DNA of 64,000 nucleotides from the NCBI GenBank assembly GCA_963513935.1, contig OY740766.1:4308001-4372000 (forward strand), given 5' to 3'. A program made the translations under genes and the position numbers. The notes under the pieces were generated by a model that worked only from the letters and a program-made list of their open reading frames with translations, did not search any database and was not told the DNA's origin. Every line of letters begins with the position of its first letter. Position 1 is the first letter of the stretch. The stretch is from Aphrophora alni (lineage: Eukaryota > Arthropoda > Insecta > Hemiptera > Aphrophoridae). This document shows positions 11,166-22,095 of the stretch, in pieces.

Positions 11166-11592
11166 AATTAAGTTCGGCATTAAATAATATTCTTCCCCAG
11201 CGAAATGTCTACTACTATCATTGTAAAATGATTATTTTATTATTAAAAAATTGCAGAATGTTTTTAACATCCTATAGGGAAGGTGACAAAAGATAGGAAA
11301 GTGAAGGATTTCTATAACATAGTTTTTGTTGTCACACCCACAGTTTGTGAATGGCCGCCCATTGAAGTCAGTACGTGCTCCAAGGTGAACTGGTCTTTGA
11401 CGTCACAGCGATCTGTTGTCCCACATCAGGAATTTCTATCCGTCTCCCCTTGCACTTTCTCCGGATCAAAATCTTTTTAAATAATCTCTTAGATAAATTG
11501 TTATCTCCATGAGACGAGATATCTATCGGGATTAAATATTTACTTTCTCCTGTGGTTTAGAGACATTCGGATGACGAAAATGAATTGATTGA

Positions 11593-11594
<2 letters not shown>

Positions 11595-11668
<74 letters not shown>
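11595..11668. repeat. (AT)n microsatellite
   Basis: About 37 uninterrupted AT units. Confidence 0.95.
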
Positions 11669-11672
<4 letters not shown>

Positions 11673-11800
11673 TTACAGGACTTGATTTGGCGTTTCGATG
11701 TCCAATACTTCCCCTCCCCATATCCTCAGTAACAATTATGTTTACTTCTTATAATTAAGATATGTCCAACGTGGTACTTAATCAAAATAAAAACAAGTAG

Positions 11801-11802
<2 letters not shown>

Positions 11803-11842
<40 letters not shown>

Positions 11843-11846
11843 ACAC
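11803..11846. repeat. (CA)n microsatellite
   Basis: About 20 CA units with one interruption near the right end. Confidence 0.95.
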
Positions 11847-12716
11847 ATATATGACAAAGACAACATTTTTATTTTAAATAAATAAAATTCAAGAAAATAG
11901 ATGTGAACTCAAGATCACTGTACTATGTAATGAGACACAGAAAGGCCGGAGACACAAAGTTATGATCACGAAAGCCAGAGGACTTTTGGGGTTACACGTT
12001 GCAAGTTGCAGATTGGAGGACTGTGCTGTGGGTAATTGTCAATTCAGCTAAGAAACAAATGTAAATGGACTCGTCAATGAAGTTTCATTTCGACTAGTGC
12101 GCAAATCATAATAATCATTCTGCGTAGTGAACAGTTTGTCCGATATAAAAAGCTCACTCCGGAAAGTGAGTATTTCCCCTCGCTATTCTGTAGGTATTTA
12201 CGAATAACATAGTACGTGTAGAGGTCTTAATTACCGTCAAATTACTATTATGGATGAGGTCAGTGAACATTTCATAAACTGAGGTGTCAGCGTATTTCTT
12301 AACCCTAGATTACTACTCTTAGTTCATTGTTACGTGATCACTATTCATTCCTAAATTTTACTACGTTCTGTTTTTATTTTTATTATTATTTTTTAAACTT
12401 TACTTTAGTGTTGACTATTTTTTATATTAAATCCTTTATTGTTTTTAAGTGTTTTTAAAAATATTTAACAATGAACTCCAACATATTTTAACTGTTAAAA
12501 AATGTCTTTTACCACCACTACAAGTACGTTTAAAAAAAAATAATAATCTGGAAAAAAAATCGAAAAAAATTTAATATTATTTTATTGGAAAAATTAATCG
12601 GATATTCATAAAATACATCATTTATAAGTGTTTAATTTATATAAAAAGAGAAAAATGATTTACAATAAGTTCATTAGGTAGAATGCCAAAAATGCCAAAA
12701 CTAGAGTAGGGCTTAC

Positions 12717-13060
12717 TGTCTTCACTGAGAATCACATTCCTTGCAGTGATTAATATACACTTAGTAGCTAAATCAAACACTTTGAACTCTAAAATCACTA
12801 TTTACACAATAAACTATTTACAACACTAAAAACTAACAATATAAAAACAATAATTTATAAAAAAAAAAAGTTCAAACACTTAATAGTTAAAACTTTCGCA
12901 AACACTATTCTTTCGTAAAATATACTACGCGAGCTTGAGTACGGTAATAACGATCCAACTTTGAGCTTAGCCGAAGAGACAGTGGCCTCTATTCACAATG
13001 GCAGGAAGGTAAACAAAAAGACAGAACGTGTCCATCTTTTGTCTACGAGTTCTCCGAATT
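12717..13060 (-). promoter_or_regulatory. Possible promoter and 5' untranslated exon
   Basis: A CpG-containing patch (about 12920-13090) is followed on the minus strand by ~280 bp of 'agtgttg / gtgtttga'-type sequence, common in insect 5' untranslated regions, ending at a donor-like 'gaca|gtaagc' (intron from 12716). On the plus strand the same patch has an ATG at 12998 followed at once by a donor-like 'aag|gtaaac'. No coding exon could be linked to either. Possibly a bidirectional promoter, possibly a transposon end. Confidence 0.22.
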
Positions 13061-15514
13061 TTACAAAGGGCGGGTCGTAATTTTTACGAATGAGTAGTGT
13101 TCTAGGGTTAAGGAGATTGAAATAGGTTTAAGGAATATCTGTTTTGTGTGTAACACTCTACGGCGCAAACGAGTGGGGAATTTGTTTATCAATTTTTATA
13201 CTTCACAAGTATTTTTATAAAATGGAAACCTCTCGTCTTCCAGTGAATTTATATTTTAATGAAACATGATTTATCCTTAGAGTGAGTATATAACAATAGA
13301 AAAGCTTGGTGAAGCTCAATTTAAATATATACACCTTTAAAAATATTTTGTTATAATGTTGATAATCGGATGCTTCTATTCTACAACCAAGATGAAGCTC
13401 AATTTAAATATATGTACTTTTTTATTTATTTATTTTTTATTTTTATTTTTTTATGTTGTGTTGGTATCATGTTGATATAACGTTGATTATCGAACATCAA
13501 CTTGTCATCTTAAAGAATAATATGGAAGCTTGAGAATAAAGAAATTTCATATTTTTCTTTCTAGAATTTTCATACTTGAAATTCAACACTACAGTTTTCG
13601 GTTTAAGTACAACACTTAGCGGTAATATTAAAAAACTTAGTCAATCTCAGAAGAAACTCACATTATTGAAAATAGTTTCAAAACCAACTTGACCCATATC
13701 AGTGGGTTTATTTCTTTGTAATGATATAGAATTTAATTTGTAATTACTTTTATGAACTGTTTGACCTAGAAAGTAAACGTTGTGATTGGAGAAAGCATTG
13801 TCTCTCTCTCTACAGACACTTTCTAAAGTCACGGCTGAGCGCCATGAACATCCACAGCCTAAGATGGAGCTGCAAACAGAATTTATTTAACTTGAAGATT
13901 AAATATATTCCAATGCAGCCATTTCGTTAAACGAACCTGGACTTATATTTCTGAAATAAAACAGATCGAAGTTGGTAGTATGATTATTTGCGTTCAAAAA
14001 CTGAAAGAAAATCAATAACTCAAATATTATGTATAAAAACATTGTACTTTCTTTCTAAAACACATCAATCTAAACTATAAAACAAAAATAATTTTAAAAA
14101 ATAATAAAAAAAAAAAAAAAAATAGATATCTCTATCTCCAAAAAGGGCCTAATATATTTAATACTAATAAATGTGTACTAATGAAAATTTTATTTTAAAT
14201 ACGGGCCAAAGAATTTGTTGAAATTTACTTCATTGGGTGCAAGAAAGCCACTTAGCGAAGTTTAGACTTTGGGTAAACTCATTTCGCAGATAAATACACA
14301 TAGTGAAACTTAATAAAACGGCCCTTTTAAGGGCCAACGAAATGATTGAAATTTAATTATTTCTACTAACAATAGGTAAATTTAAAGACCTTATTTCCAA
14401 CTAGAAGATGATAATAACAACGAATGTATCCCCTAACCTCACACTTTAATTTGAATTGCTTAGGCCACCTCCGGAATATAAGGAAAGTTTCTCTCTAACT
14501 ATTATCGCAAAATAGAATGTAAAAGTTGAAAAATGTTTTTTTTTATCACACTAATTAAGCGAAGATTCGCCGACCACCTTTTGAGTAATGTTGTGCTCAT
14601 TTTTACTTTTAATGAAGTAATAACTCTCCTGTGGCTTTATCTTTGTAAAATGAATCATTATCATTTTTTGTATTGAAAGGAATACAATTTCAAGTAGAAA
14701 GTTCTTCAATAGTGAACAAATAAAATAAAAATCAAATGATAATGTATCTGTTTGTCTCTGATCCGTCTTGCATTATTAATCATAAATATTTTGAAGGTAG
14801 TTATAAATAAATATTGAGCTTGACTTGTGAGATAATATTAGATAAAATAAAACTCTGACACACGATTTCAGAGAAATTGAACGCAGTTGTGTATTTTATG
14901 TATTGACTCCTGTGACTTACAAAGTTATGATCATTTACTAGCCTGTTGTATTGTTTTTTGTTGCTTCAGACTGTGGAGTTAGTTTATGTATGATAATTTG
15001 TTTTGATGTTATTTTATTTGTGTGATAACTAATCACAATTACTTCAAAGAATATTTGTTTTTAGTATAAGGATATCTTCAATTTCTGCTTGTTAAATATT
15101 TTCTATTGTGATTGAGGGTCCAGTATAGGTTTTTCCTTAGGACCTCCTACATTTCTATTGTGCGATTTTGTTTGTCAGTTTTTAAATTTTCTTTTCTTTT
15201 AAATAAGCTATTTAGGGTATTGTATTATATTTTTAATTGTTGTGGTATGTTTTATTGTTAATTTTGTATTTGTTATAGTGTATAATCTTGCACATGAGAT
15301 ATACAATAAATTATTATTATTATTATTATAAATTATTATTTTAAATAGAGCATAGGTTTGTTTCGCTTTCTATAAACTAGTCTTGCTTAAATCATCATTG
15401 ATAGAAATGGAATTTTTAATAACAGATGTTAAGATTCATTTTTGTTTTTCTACTAATTATTCCTAAACGTAATTTTTGTTTAATTGTAATTTTACAAATT
15501 AATTTTATTTAATC
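13061..15514. other. AT-rich intergenic DNA
   Basis: An A-run at about 14106-14122 and a short (ATT)n near 15312-15329. The sequence 'gaagctcaatttaaatatat' occurs twice (about 13312 and 13392), a small local direct repeat. No gene recognised. Confidence 0.5.
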
Positions 15515-15660
15515 TTCTTTTTTTCATAACAGCTTCTTGGACGATATTTTGTTTTAACCGATAACTTGTGAAGCAGCGTTTTGGGAGAAATGGAGTTAAA
15601 TAGGTTCTGCCCTTGAAGCTACATTTTAGAAAAGCTTGTTTCAAGTCGTTGAGCTAATTG
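15515..15660 (+). repeat. Dispersed repeat family A, short copy
   Basis: Has 'cataacagcttcttggacga', 'ccgataacttgtgaag' and 'cttgaagctacattttagaa', in the same order as the corresponding blocks at 20232-20330. Confidence 0.5.
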
Positions 15661-16254
15661 TAATATTTTTTAATTAAATCAATTTAGATATAAAAAAACG
15701 AAAAATCAGACGCCTAGAGATATATCCGAATATGGTAAATAACCAAACTTGTACAAAAATACACCACCCGTTTGTTCAGTAGTAGACTTGCCGTAAATAC
15801 TTGTAGGGCGTTTAACAGTTGCTTCACAACTTTGAAGCAAAAGAATATTATAAGGATGACGTACATACAAACCAAGATTGAGAAGAGGCATGAATCTTAC
15901 AATGTGTTTAGGTTTTTATCTTTCATCTTACAACCTTCATGTAACAATGCTTAACTTCCCACTGAATGTAAACTATAATAAGTCGATGAAAGATGTCTTT
16001 GTCTCAATATGTAGTAGAGTCCTTTTGCAGGATCACTTTGTCTTAATCAAAATATTGAAAGGGGGTTAAAGTATTTTCCTTAAATATTGCCTGTAAACCT
16101 AAATTTATATTGGTGATTCAGCCCTAAAAATTCAACTGTAGTTTATCCATTAAGAAAGCCACAGATAACTGATAGTTGTTGGTAAACTATTTTCTTGATA
16201 TGTTTACTACAGTTGCTTATGACTACCGTACAAGATCGACCTACAAGTCTTTCA
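15661..16254. other. Intergenic DNA, nothing firm
   Basis: Small overlapping open frames of 60-63 codons have no recognisable motifs. A 43-bp splice-flanked segment (16213-16255, acceptor 'gtttactacag', donor 'gtatgg') is noted but not called. Confidence 0.4.
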
Positions 16255-16440
16255 GGTATGGGTATATCATCCCGAGGTACTTAAGTTGGATCTACGCATT
16301 TCCTCATCTTGGCTGATATCTCTCTTTCATCTTATCTATCTTTTGACTCTTATTCTGTTCCACCCTCGGGGCAGGAGTGTCTGTTTTCTTCCTTTCTTTA
16401 AGGCGATGATAACTGCGAGGTTTTTTTTTTTAAATTGTAA
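16255..16440 (+). repeat. Dispersed repeat family D, copy
   Basis: Ends with 'ctttaaggcgatgataactg' then 'cgaggttttt', matching 'tttaaagcgacgatgacatc' then 'gagaggttttt' at 59685-59710. A shared upstream 'ctatcttt' / 'attagagttttcg' context links it to 19381-19510 and 57900-58090. No coding content. Confidence 0.45.
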
Positions 16441-17037
16441 AATTTTAAAGACGGATTTACAAAAAATATCGAAAATGTTTTATTTTGTAATCGATTTCCA
16501 TCATATAGATTGTCGGTGGTGAAATAACGCATTGAATTCTTATTTAAGTAGGGTGGTTTACACGATCAATACCAGTTCACAATAATACTAAAGTGCTGCC
16601 CTTAGATAGAAACAAACAATACGTAATGCATTCATACAGTATTGCTGAAAATAAATTTACTCCACTTTAATTTATTAAGATAGCTAAACACTTCTGTTTA
16701 GGGCTGCTTACATAAGCCTACAATTTCACATGGGATGTATGGTTACGTGAAACAAGATTTTTATTGTTTTTAAAAATGTGATTTATTTTGTCTCGCCAAT
16801 GAATATTTAAAATGAAGTATCATATGATAATATATCCATTTATAAAGTTTCACTTACACCCTTAGAGGCCAAAAACATAAATTAATGAGATAGCTACTCT
16901 TGCCTGAGAAGATTCTTATATATAGATATGAAGGCGGGCGACAGCCAATTTCTTTTTAACAGTCTTTATATAATCACGCTAACAGGAGCTATTTTAGTAA
17001 CAGTAACACCTTCTACAACTGCGATAGACGAAATTGA
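16441..17037. other. AT-rich intergenic DNA
   Basis: Nothing recognised. The last ~40 bp may belong to the coding relic that follows: a different frame reads 'VTPSTTAIDEIERESR' before a stop. Confidence 0.45.
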
Positions 17038-17217
17038 GAGAGAAAGTCGTTGATAGAAATCACTCAGGATAATGTTGTCCAAAAGATGGTAGGGAAGAAG
17101 GAGAACTGGGAAACGGTGGCAAGCTTCCTCAAGATAGTGTTACGATGGAAGAAACGAGACTTAACCAAGTTGACAGATAGAGAGTTCCAGAAGCTTAGGA
17201 AGAAGATGCTAGCATGA
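17038..17217 (+). pseudogene. Coding relic, possibly a LINE ORF2 C-terminal piece
   Basis: About 59 codons with clear amino-acid bias (Lys/Glu/Arg rich). They include 'NWETVASFLKIVLRWKKRDL' and end at a TGA. The 'NW..VASF...V...K' arrangement resembles the tail of R1-type LINE ORF2 proteins, where a Trp-x2-Val-x2-Phe stretch precedes a basic end. A preceding stretch in another frame ('TTAIDEIERESR') suggests a frameshift. There are no catalytic motifs or zinc knuckle. The composition differs strongly from the neighbouring AT-rich DNA, so I am fairly confident it was coding; the family is a guess. Confidence 0.4.
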
Positions 17218-17389
17218 AGTAGTTTGAAAACTGTTCCATGCTGTATCTTGCAGAGGGAAAAGAGATTTAAAGATTTTAATGGGTACTACAAATAACGCTG
17301 AATTTCTCACAAATGGTACTTTTCTTCCAATTGTGCATAAAGCATTTCCACCTTTTCTTAAAAATAAGTTAACGGTGGTTAAAAAAAAG

Positions 17390-17640
17390 TTACATTCATG
17401 TAATATGTTTATCTTATCAAGCACTTTAAAATGGTGAAACACACGTTCTGTTTGAAATTGTTGGCTTGCTCTTTGTCCTTCCACCCCCCTGAAGTCCAAA
17501 ATTAAAAACACATGGAAAAACACAAAAGCAACTCTTCACTATAAAAAAGACTGTCGCAAAACGTATTTAGCTATTTTAATTAGAGACAAAATCAAAAAGG
17601 GGGGGGGTACGAGTTTCTTTTCAGTCACTCTATATATTTG
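17390..17640 (-). repeat. Dispersed repeat family C, copy 1
   Basis: Shares blocks with 57540-57860: 'cactttaaaatggtg', 'caactcttcactataaaaaa' and a G-run with 'gtttctttt.agtcactct'. The 104-codon minus open frame here reads through the repeat and has no recognisable domain. Confidence 0.5.
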
Positions 17641-17700
17641 AATCAAATAGAATACTTGTAGCCCGATATCATTTTATAATAGGCTATTACTGCTTAATTT

Positions 17701-17998
17701 TACAGATACACTTTCAAAAGTCCCTTACCACAATTGGGAACAAACAAAATAACAAAAAACAAAATTTTTTGTCAAAAGTAAAATGTTTATTCCTATTAGA
17801 CCCTTATAGCTATTACAACAACAAAGTTGTCATCTAACAGTCTTTGTTAAGATTCCCTCTGAAGATGACAACTTTGTTGTTGTAATGGCTATAAGGGTCT
17901 AATAGGAATAAACATTTTACTTTTGACAAAAATTTTTGTTTTTTGTTATTTTATTTATTCCCAAGTGTGGTAAGGGACTTTTGAAAGTGTATCTGTAT
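17701..17998. mobile_element. Long-palindrome MITE with TA ends (Tc1/mariner-type)
   Basis: Two arms of about 135 bp (17702-17837 and 17864-17997) are near-perfect reverse complements with a ~27-bp spacer ('agtctttgttaagattccct' in its middle). The outer ends read TA-cagatacactttcaaaag and its reverse complement-TA, as for Tc1/mariner elements, which duplicate TA. Transcribed, it would fold into one long hairpin. Confidence 0.75.
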
Positions 17999-18751
17999 AT
18001 ATTGTCACCACAGTGCTCTGGTCTTTGCTTAATTTTAGTATAATAAATACATATTACAATTTTACTACATACATTTTAACTACTTATTTGAAATATGACA
18101 CGCAGTGGATTTAAAAATAATGTTTTCCAAAAGTTTAATAAAAATTCATAATTCACAAGTTCAGAGGTAATAACAAAAGCGTTATTTTGAGACTGTCACC
18201 GCAGATCTGATCTTTCCCAGAAGGAAAGACAACTGATCATAGTTTGGGAATAATGTGATAATTTAAACCCTGACCTGAAGCCAACGAGGCATAATTAGTT
18301 TATAGGTAATTAGTCTGTCATCTATGTTAATTAATTAATTAACATGAACCCATTGGACTGTATACCGGATATTCTGACATTTTCTAATGTTTGACTATCA
18401 TTATTGTGATATTAAATTTGGATTTAAAACCTTTTCCCCTCGTGTTTGAAAGTTTAGAGGTTTGTTTTTAATAATTATTTAAATTTGTTTCAGTCGTAAA
18501 ACAATTATACATTTACAATTTCCTTTGTTAAAATATTATATTTACAAATATATTGGAAATTGTGTAAAATGATTACATTAACTTTGTCACACAAATCCAA
18601 ATATTAACCAAAAATTGCGTTCTTCATAATCTCTTAAAAAATGTACCTACAGGCCTAATATTTATACAAGAATCCCTCATGAGTTCACTTATAGCAAAGA
18701 ATACTCTCTGTGGCTAAAAGTATCCTAGCTGGATCTATATTTTTCTTCATC
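17999..18751. other. AT-rich intergenic DNA; family D begins near 18720
   Basis: No gene. The last ~35 bp ('ggatctatatttttcttcat') begin a family D copy that is interrupted by the TTAGG block and resumes at 19381. Confidence 0.45.
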
Positions 18752-18765
18752 TAGTTCTTGGTTAA

Positions 18766-19378
18766 GGTTAGGTTAGGTTAAGTTAAGTTAGGTTAGGTTA
18801 GGTTAAGTTAGGTTAGGTAAGGTTAGGTTAGGTTAGGTTAGGTTAGGTTAGGTTAGGTTCTGTTAGGTTAGGTAAGGTTAGGTTAGGTTAAGTTAAGTTA
18901 GGTTAGGTTAGGTTAGGTACGGTTAGGTTAGGTTAGGTTAGGTTCTGTTAGGTTAGGTTAGGTAAGGTAAGGTAAGGTAAGGTAAGGTAAGTTAAGGTAA
19001 GGTAAGGTTAGGTTAGGTTAGGTAAGGTTAGGTTAGGTTCTGTTAGGTTAGGTAAGGTTAGGTTAAGTTAGGTTAGGTTAGGTTAGGTTAGGTAAGGTTA
19101 GGTAAGGTTAGGTTAGGTTAGTTTAGGTAAGGTTAGGTAAGGTTAGGTTAGGTTAGGTTAGGTAAGGTAAGGTTAGGTTCTGTTATGTTAGGTTAGGTTA
19201 GGTAAGGTAAGGTAAGGTTAGGTTAGGTTCTGTTAGGTTAGGTTAGGTACGGTTAGGTTAGGTAAGGTTAGGCTAGGTTCTGTTAGGTTAGGTAAGGTAA
19301 GGTAAGGTAAGGTTAGGTTAGGTTAGGTTAGGTAAGGTTAGGTTAGGTTAGGTAAGGTTAGGTTAGGATAGGTTAGGT
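18766..19378 (+). repeat. Interstitial telomeric block 1, (TTAGG)n
   Basis: About 610 bp of TTAGG repeats with TAAGG variants and recurring 'ggttctgtta' interruptions. TTAGG is the canonical telomere repeat of most insects. The block splits a family D repeat and is flanked by a perfect 14-bp direct repeat, tagttcttggttaa (18752-18765 and 19379-19392). Confidence 0.9.
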
Positions 19379-19510
19379 TAGTTCTTGGTTAAACCTCTTC
19401 TATCGGGCCTCTCTTACCAATTCTTGCTCTCTACCGACGGTGATTCTATTAGAGTTTTCGTAGGTTATGGAGTCCCTATTTTAAGCTTTTCTATCTTTCT
19501 TTAAAGGTAT
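19379..19510 (+). repeat. Dispersed repeat family D, right part of split copy
   Basis: Contains 'ctattagagttttcgtaggt' and 'cttttctatctttctttaaa', which match 59628-59690 and 58030-58080. Confidence 0.45.
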
Positions 19511-19978
19511 GACAAAAACGTAATATAATATTTATACACGCTCATAATGATAACCCTGACTTGTTATTTTAACACTAACAATAACGCTCACTTGTTATAG
19601 TTGTTGTCTTTCGTTAAACTTAAACTTGGTTTTAAAAAAAATCAGTGGGCGATAAAGTTTGTGACATTATTTAAATATTTAAATACAGTTTATAATAAAA
19701 TGGTGAAAAAACTTTCACATTTTATTAAAGTCACTTTTGCATTTCACGTAAAGTCTTAACTCTAACTTTCTCCGGAAATTGTTGTTAAACTTTCATAAAG
19801 TATTACACCACGTGCATCCTCTATCAAATAAGTTCCTACACAATGAAGTGAACACGACTAAGTTATAAAATAGTTTCTGTCTGAAGTAATTATGATAATA
19901 TTGTCGTGGTTACATATGTGTTAGCTGCCACATGACAGACACTGAACTAAAACACACGTTTATAAATGTTGCAAAACG
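19511..19978. other. AT-rich intergenic DNA
   Basis: Nothing recognised. Confidence 0.5.
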
Positions 19979-20082
19979 AATATACTAACTTGTTCATGGT
20001 TAGGTTAGGTTAGGTTAGGTTAGGTTAGATTAGGTTAGGTTAGGTTAGGTTAGGTTGTTAACTAATATACTAACTTGTTCAT
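19979..20082 (+). repeat. Interstitial telomeric block 2 with 19-bp flanking duplication
   Basis: A 66-bp insert (19998-20063), mostly TTAGG units with one 'gatta' variant and ending 'ttgttaact', lies between two perfect copies of aatatactaacttgttcat (19979-19997 and 20064-20082). The flanks look like a target-site duplication. Confidence 0.85.
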
Positions 20083-20159
20083 ACTCGTATCCTCCAAAAC
20101 CAAATAAAAACGAATCAAAAATAATCGCCAGTTTGTCAAAACTAATAATTGCGATTTTA

Positions 20160-20640
20160 CGCACGGAATTGGGGCATTACTAAAGTTTCAATAAAATTGA
20201 TAAAGCTGATTTTGAGAAATTCCGTATTTTATAACAGCTCCATGCCTAATTGTTTAGCTTTTTACCGATAAATCATGAACTGGTATTTGAAGAGATAACA
20301 AGGCACCCTTAGAGGCTACACTTCAACAAAGTCATTAGCTTAATTTGATAAAATTCTATATTTTTATTTTTTTTTAAATTTTTTGTATTAGCAACTACTC
20401 CAAATTTTGAGTTATCAAAAAGTCCCGAGATAAAGCCAAGTATACCGACATATCAAATTTCATTAAAATAGGTTCACGCGTTTAAGCTATAGGCCACTGC
20501 ACATACGACAGACATAATTCCAAAAACATTTTATGGACTCAGAGGTCCTCAAAACGGATATATCCACACACAAAACTCGGCTTGGAGCTTTTTTATCTGT
20601 CCCCTAGCTATTCTTATACTGCGTAATGTGGGAAAATAAA
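20160..20640 (+). repeat. Dispersed repeat family A, best copy
   Basis: Landmarks in order: 'ttactaaagtttcaataaaa', 'gattttgagaaattccgtat', 'ataacagctccatg', 'taccgataaatcatgaactg', 'cacccttagaggctacactt', 'caagtataccgacatatcaa', 'gacataattccaaaaacatt', 'actcagaggtcctcaaaacg'. At least seven other partial copies are in this window. Non-coding; possibly the untranslated region of a non-LTR or DNA element. Confidence 0.6.
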
Positions 20641-20902
20641 AACGGGTTGAAGAAATGGTTTTACAATTAAAAGGCAATGAAAAACAATGTGTCACGTTCC
20701 TTTCTATTTTAAAAGATTAAAGTTAGTTTAACGATGGCCGCTAAAAATATTAAATTTCCCAAAATTAAAGATGTCTTATAAGAAATGTAGTTTTGAAGCA
20801 CATAAAAGTTCTCTTATCTGTATTTGAAGTTACTCCTAAATATCAGGCGCTTTCCGAACACATATTAATTTACGCTCTGTATGTGAGCGTGTGTTTGTGT
20901 GG

Positions 20903-20904
<2 letters not shown>
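20641..20904. other. Intergenic DNA
   Basis: Nothing recognised. Confidence 0.5.
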
Positions 20905-21603
<699 letters not shown>

Positions 21604-21678
21604 AACCTAGGCTGGGAATTGAACCGATGACCTTTGACTTAACGTGCCAATGATCTTCCAACTGAGCTATCCTTAGTC
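21604..21678 (-). tRNA. tRNA-like sequence, probably a pseudogene or SINE head
   Basis: The minus strand has a good A box ('tagctcagttgg') and B box ('ggttcaattcc') at tRNA spacing. A perfect 5-bp anticodon stem (ttggc / gtcaa) encloses a 7-nt loop whose central triplet is GTT, which would read Asn codons. However, position 33 is C instead of T, and the acceptor and T stems pair poorly. I therefore read it as a decayed tRNA gene or the tRNA-derived head of a SINE. It could still be bound by RNA polymerase III factors. Confidence 0.5.
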
Positions 21679-22027
21679 GCTTCCCAGTCACTTCTCACTT
21701 GACTTTGCTTTTGTTGCAATTTTCGAACAACAATATTAAGTACCTTGTTAGTCAAGTTTGAAAACCTGTCGATATCCGACTGTTTTACAATTTGCACATT
21801 AGTTTGGTTTACTAATCTTTAAATTTCACCAAATATTACTAAAACCTGTAGAACCAATGGACGATTACATTTTGATATATTAGAATAATTTGTAAAATAT
21901 GCTTCTTTAACACCGCAAAATCTGGATCTTTTGCTCTAAAACGTTTTGGTGATATAACACAACAGTTTAAAAAATCACAACTTATTAGAAAATTATCCAT
22001 ATAACGCTTATCATAAATAATGGTAGG

Positions 22028-22028
<1 letters not shown>
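21679..22028. other. AT-rich intergenic DNA with a weak family A match
   Basis: 'tattactaaaacctgtagaa' near 21834 resembles the start of family A. No gene. Confidence 0.4.

Positions 22029-22089
<61 letters not shown>
22029..22089. repeat. (TA)n microsatellite next to the LTR insertion
   Basis: About 30 TA units, ending 6 bp before the LTR element. Confidence 0.95.
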
Positions 22090-22091
<2 letters not shown>

Positions 22092-22093
<2 letters not shown>

Positions 22094-22095
22094 AC
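22092..22095. repeat. Target-site duplication GTAC, left
   Basis: Identical to 32074-32077 on the other side. A 4-6 bp duplication is usual for retroviral-type integrases. Confidence 0.85.

Larger units (their letters stand above)
11166..12715. other. Intergenic DNA with microsatellites
   Basis: Apart from the AT and CA microsatellites listed separately, I see no gene. A short run around 12140-12240 is less AT-rich but shows no motif that I recognise. Confidence 0.45.

Noticed and set aside
16213..16255. 43-bp exon on the plus strand
   Set aside because: Acceptor and donor are plausible, but two frames are open and it borders a dispersed repeat.
17209..17523. 104-codon minus-strand gene
   Set aside because: It reads through dispersed repeat family C, which is not conserved as protein in the copy at 57540-57860.
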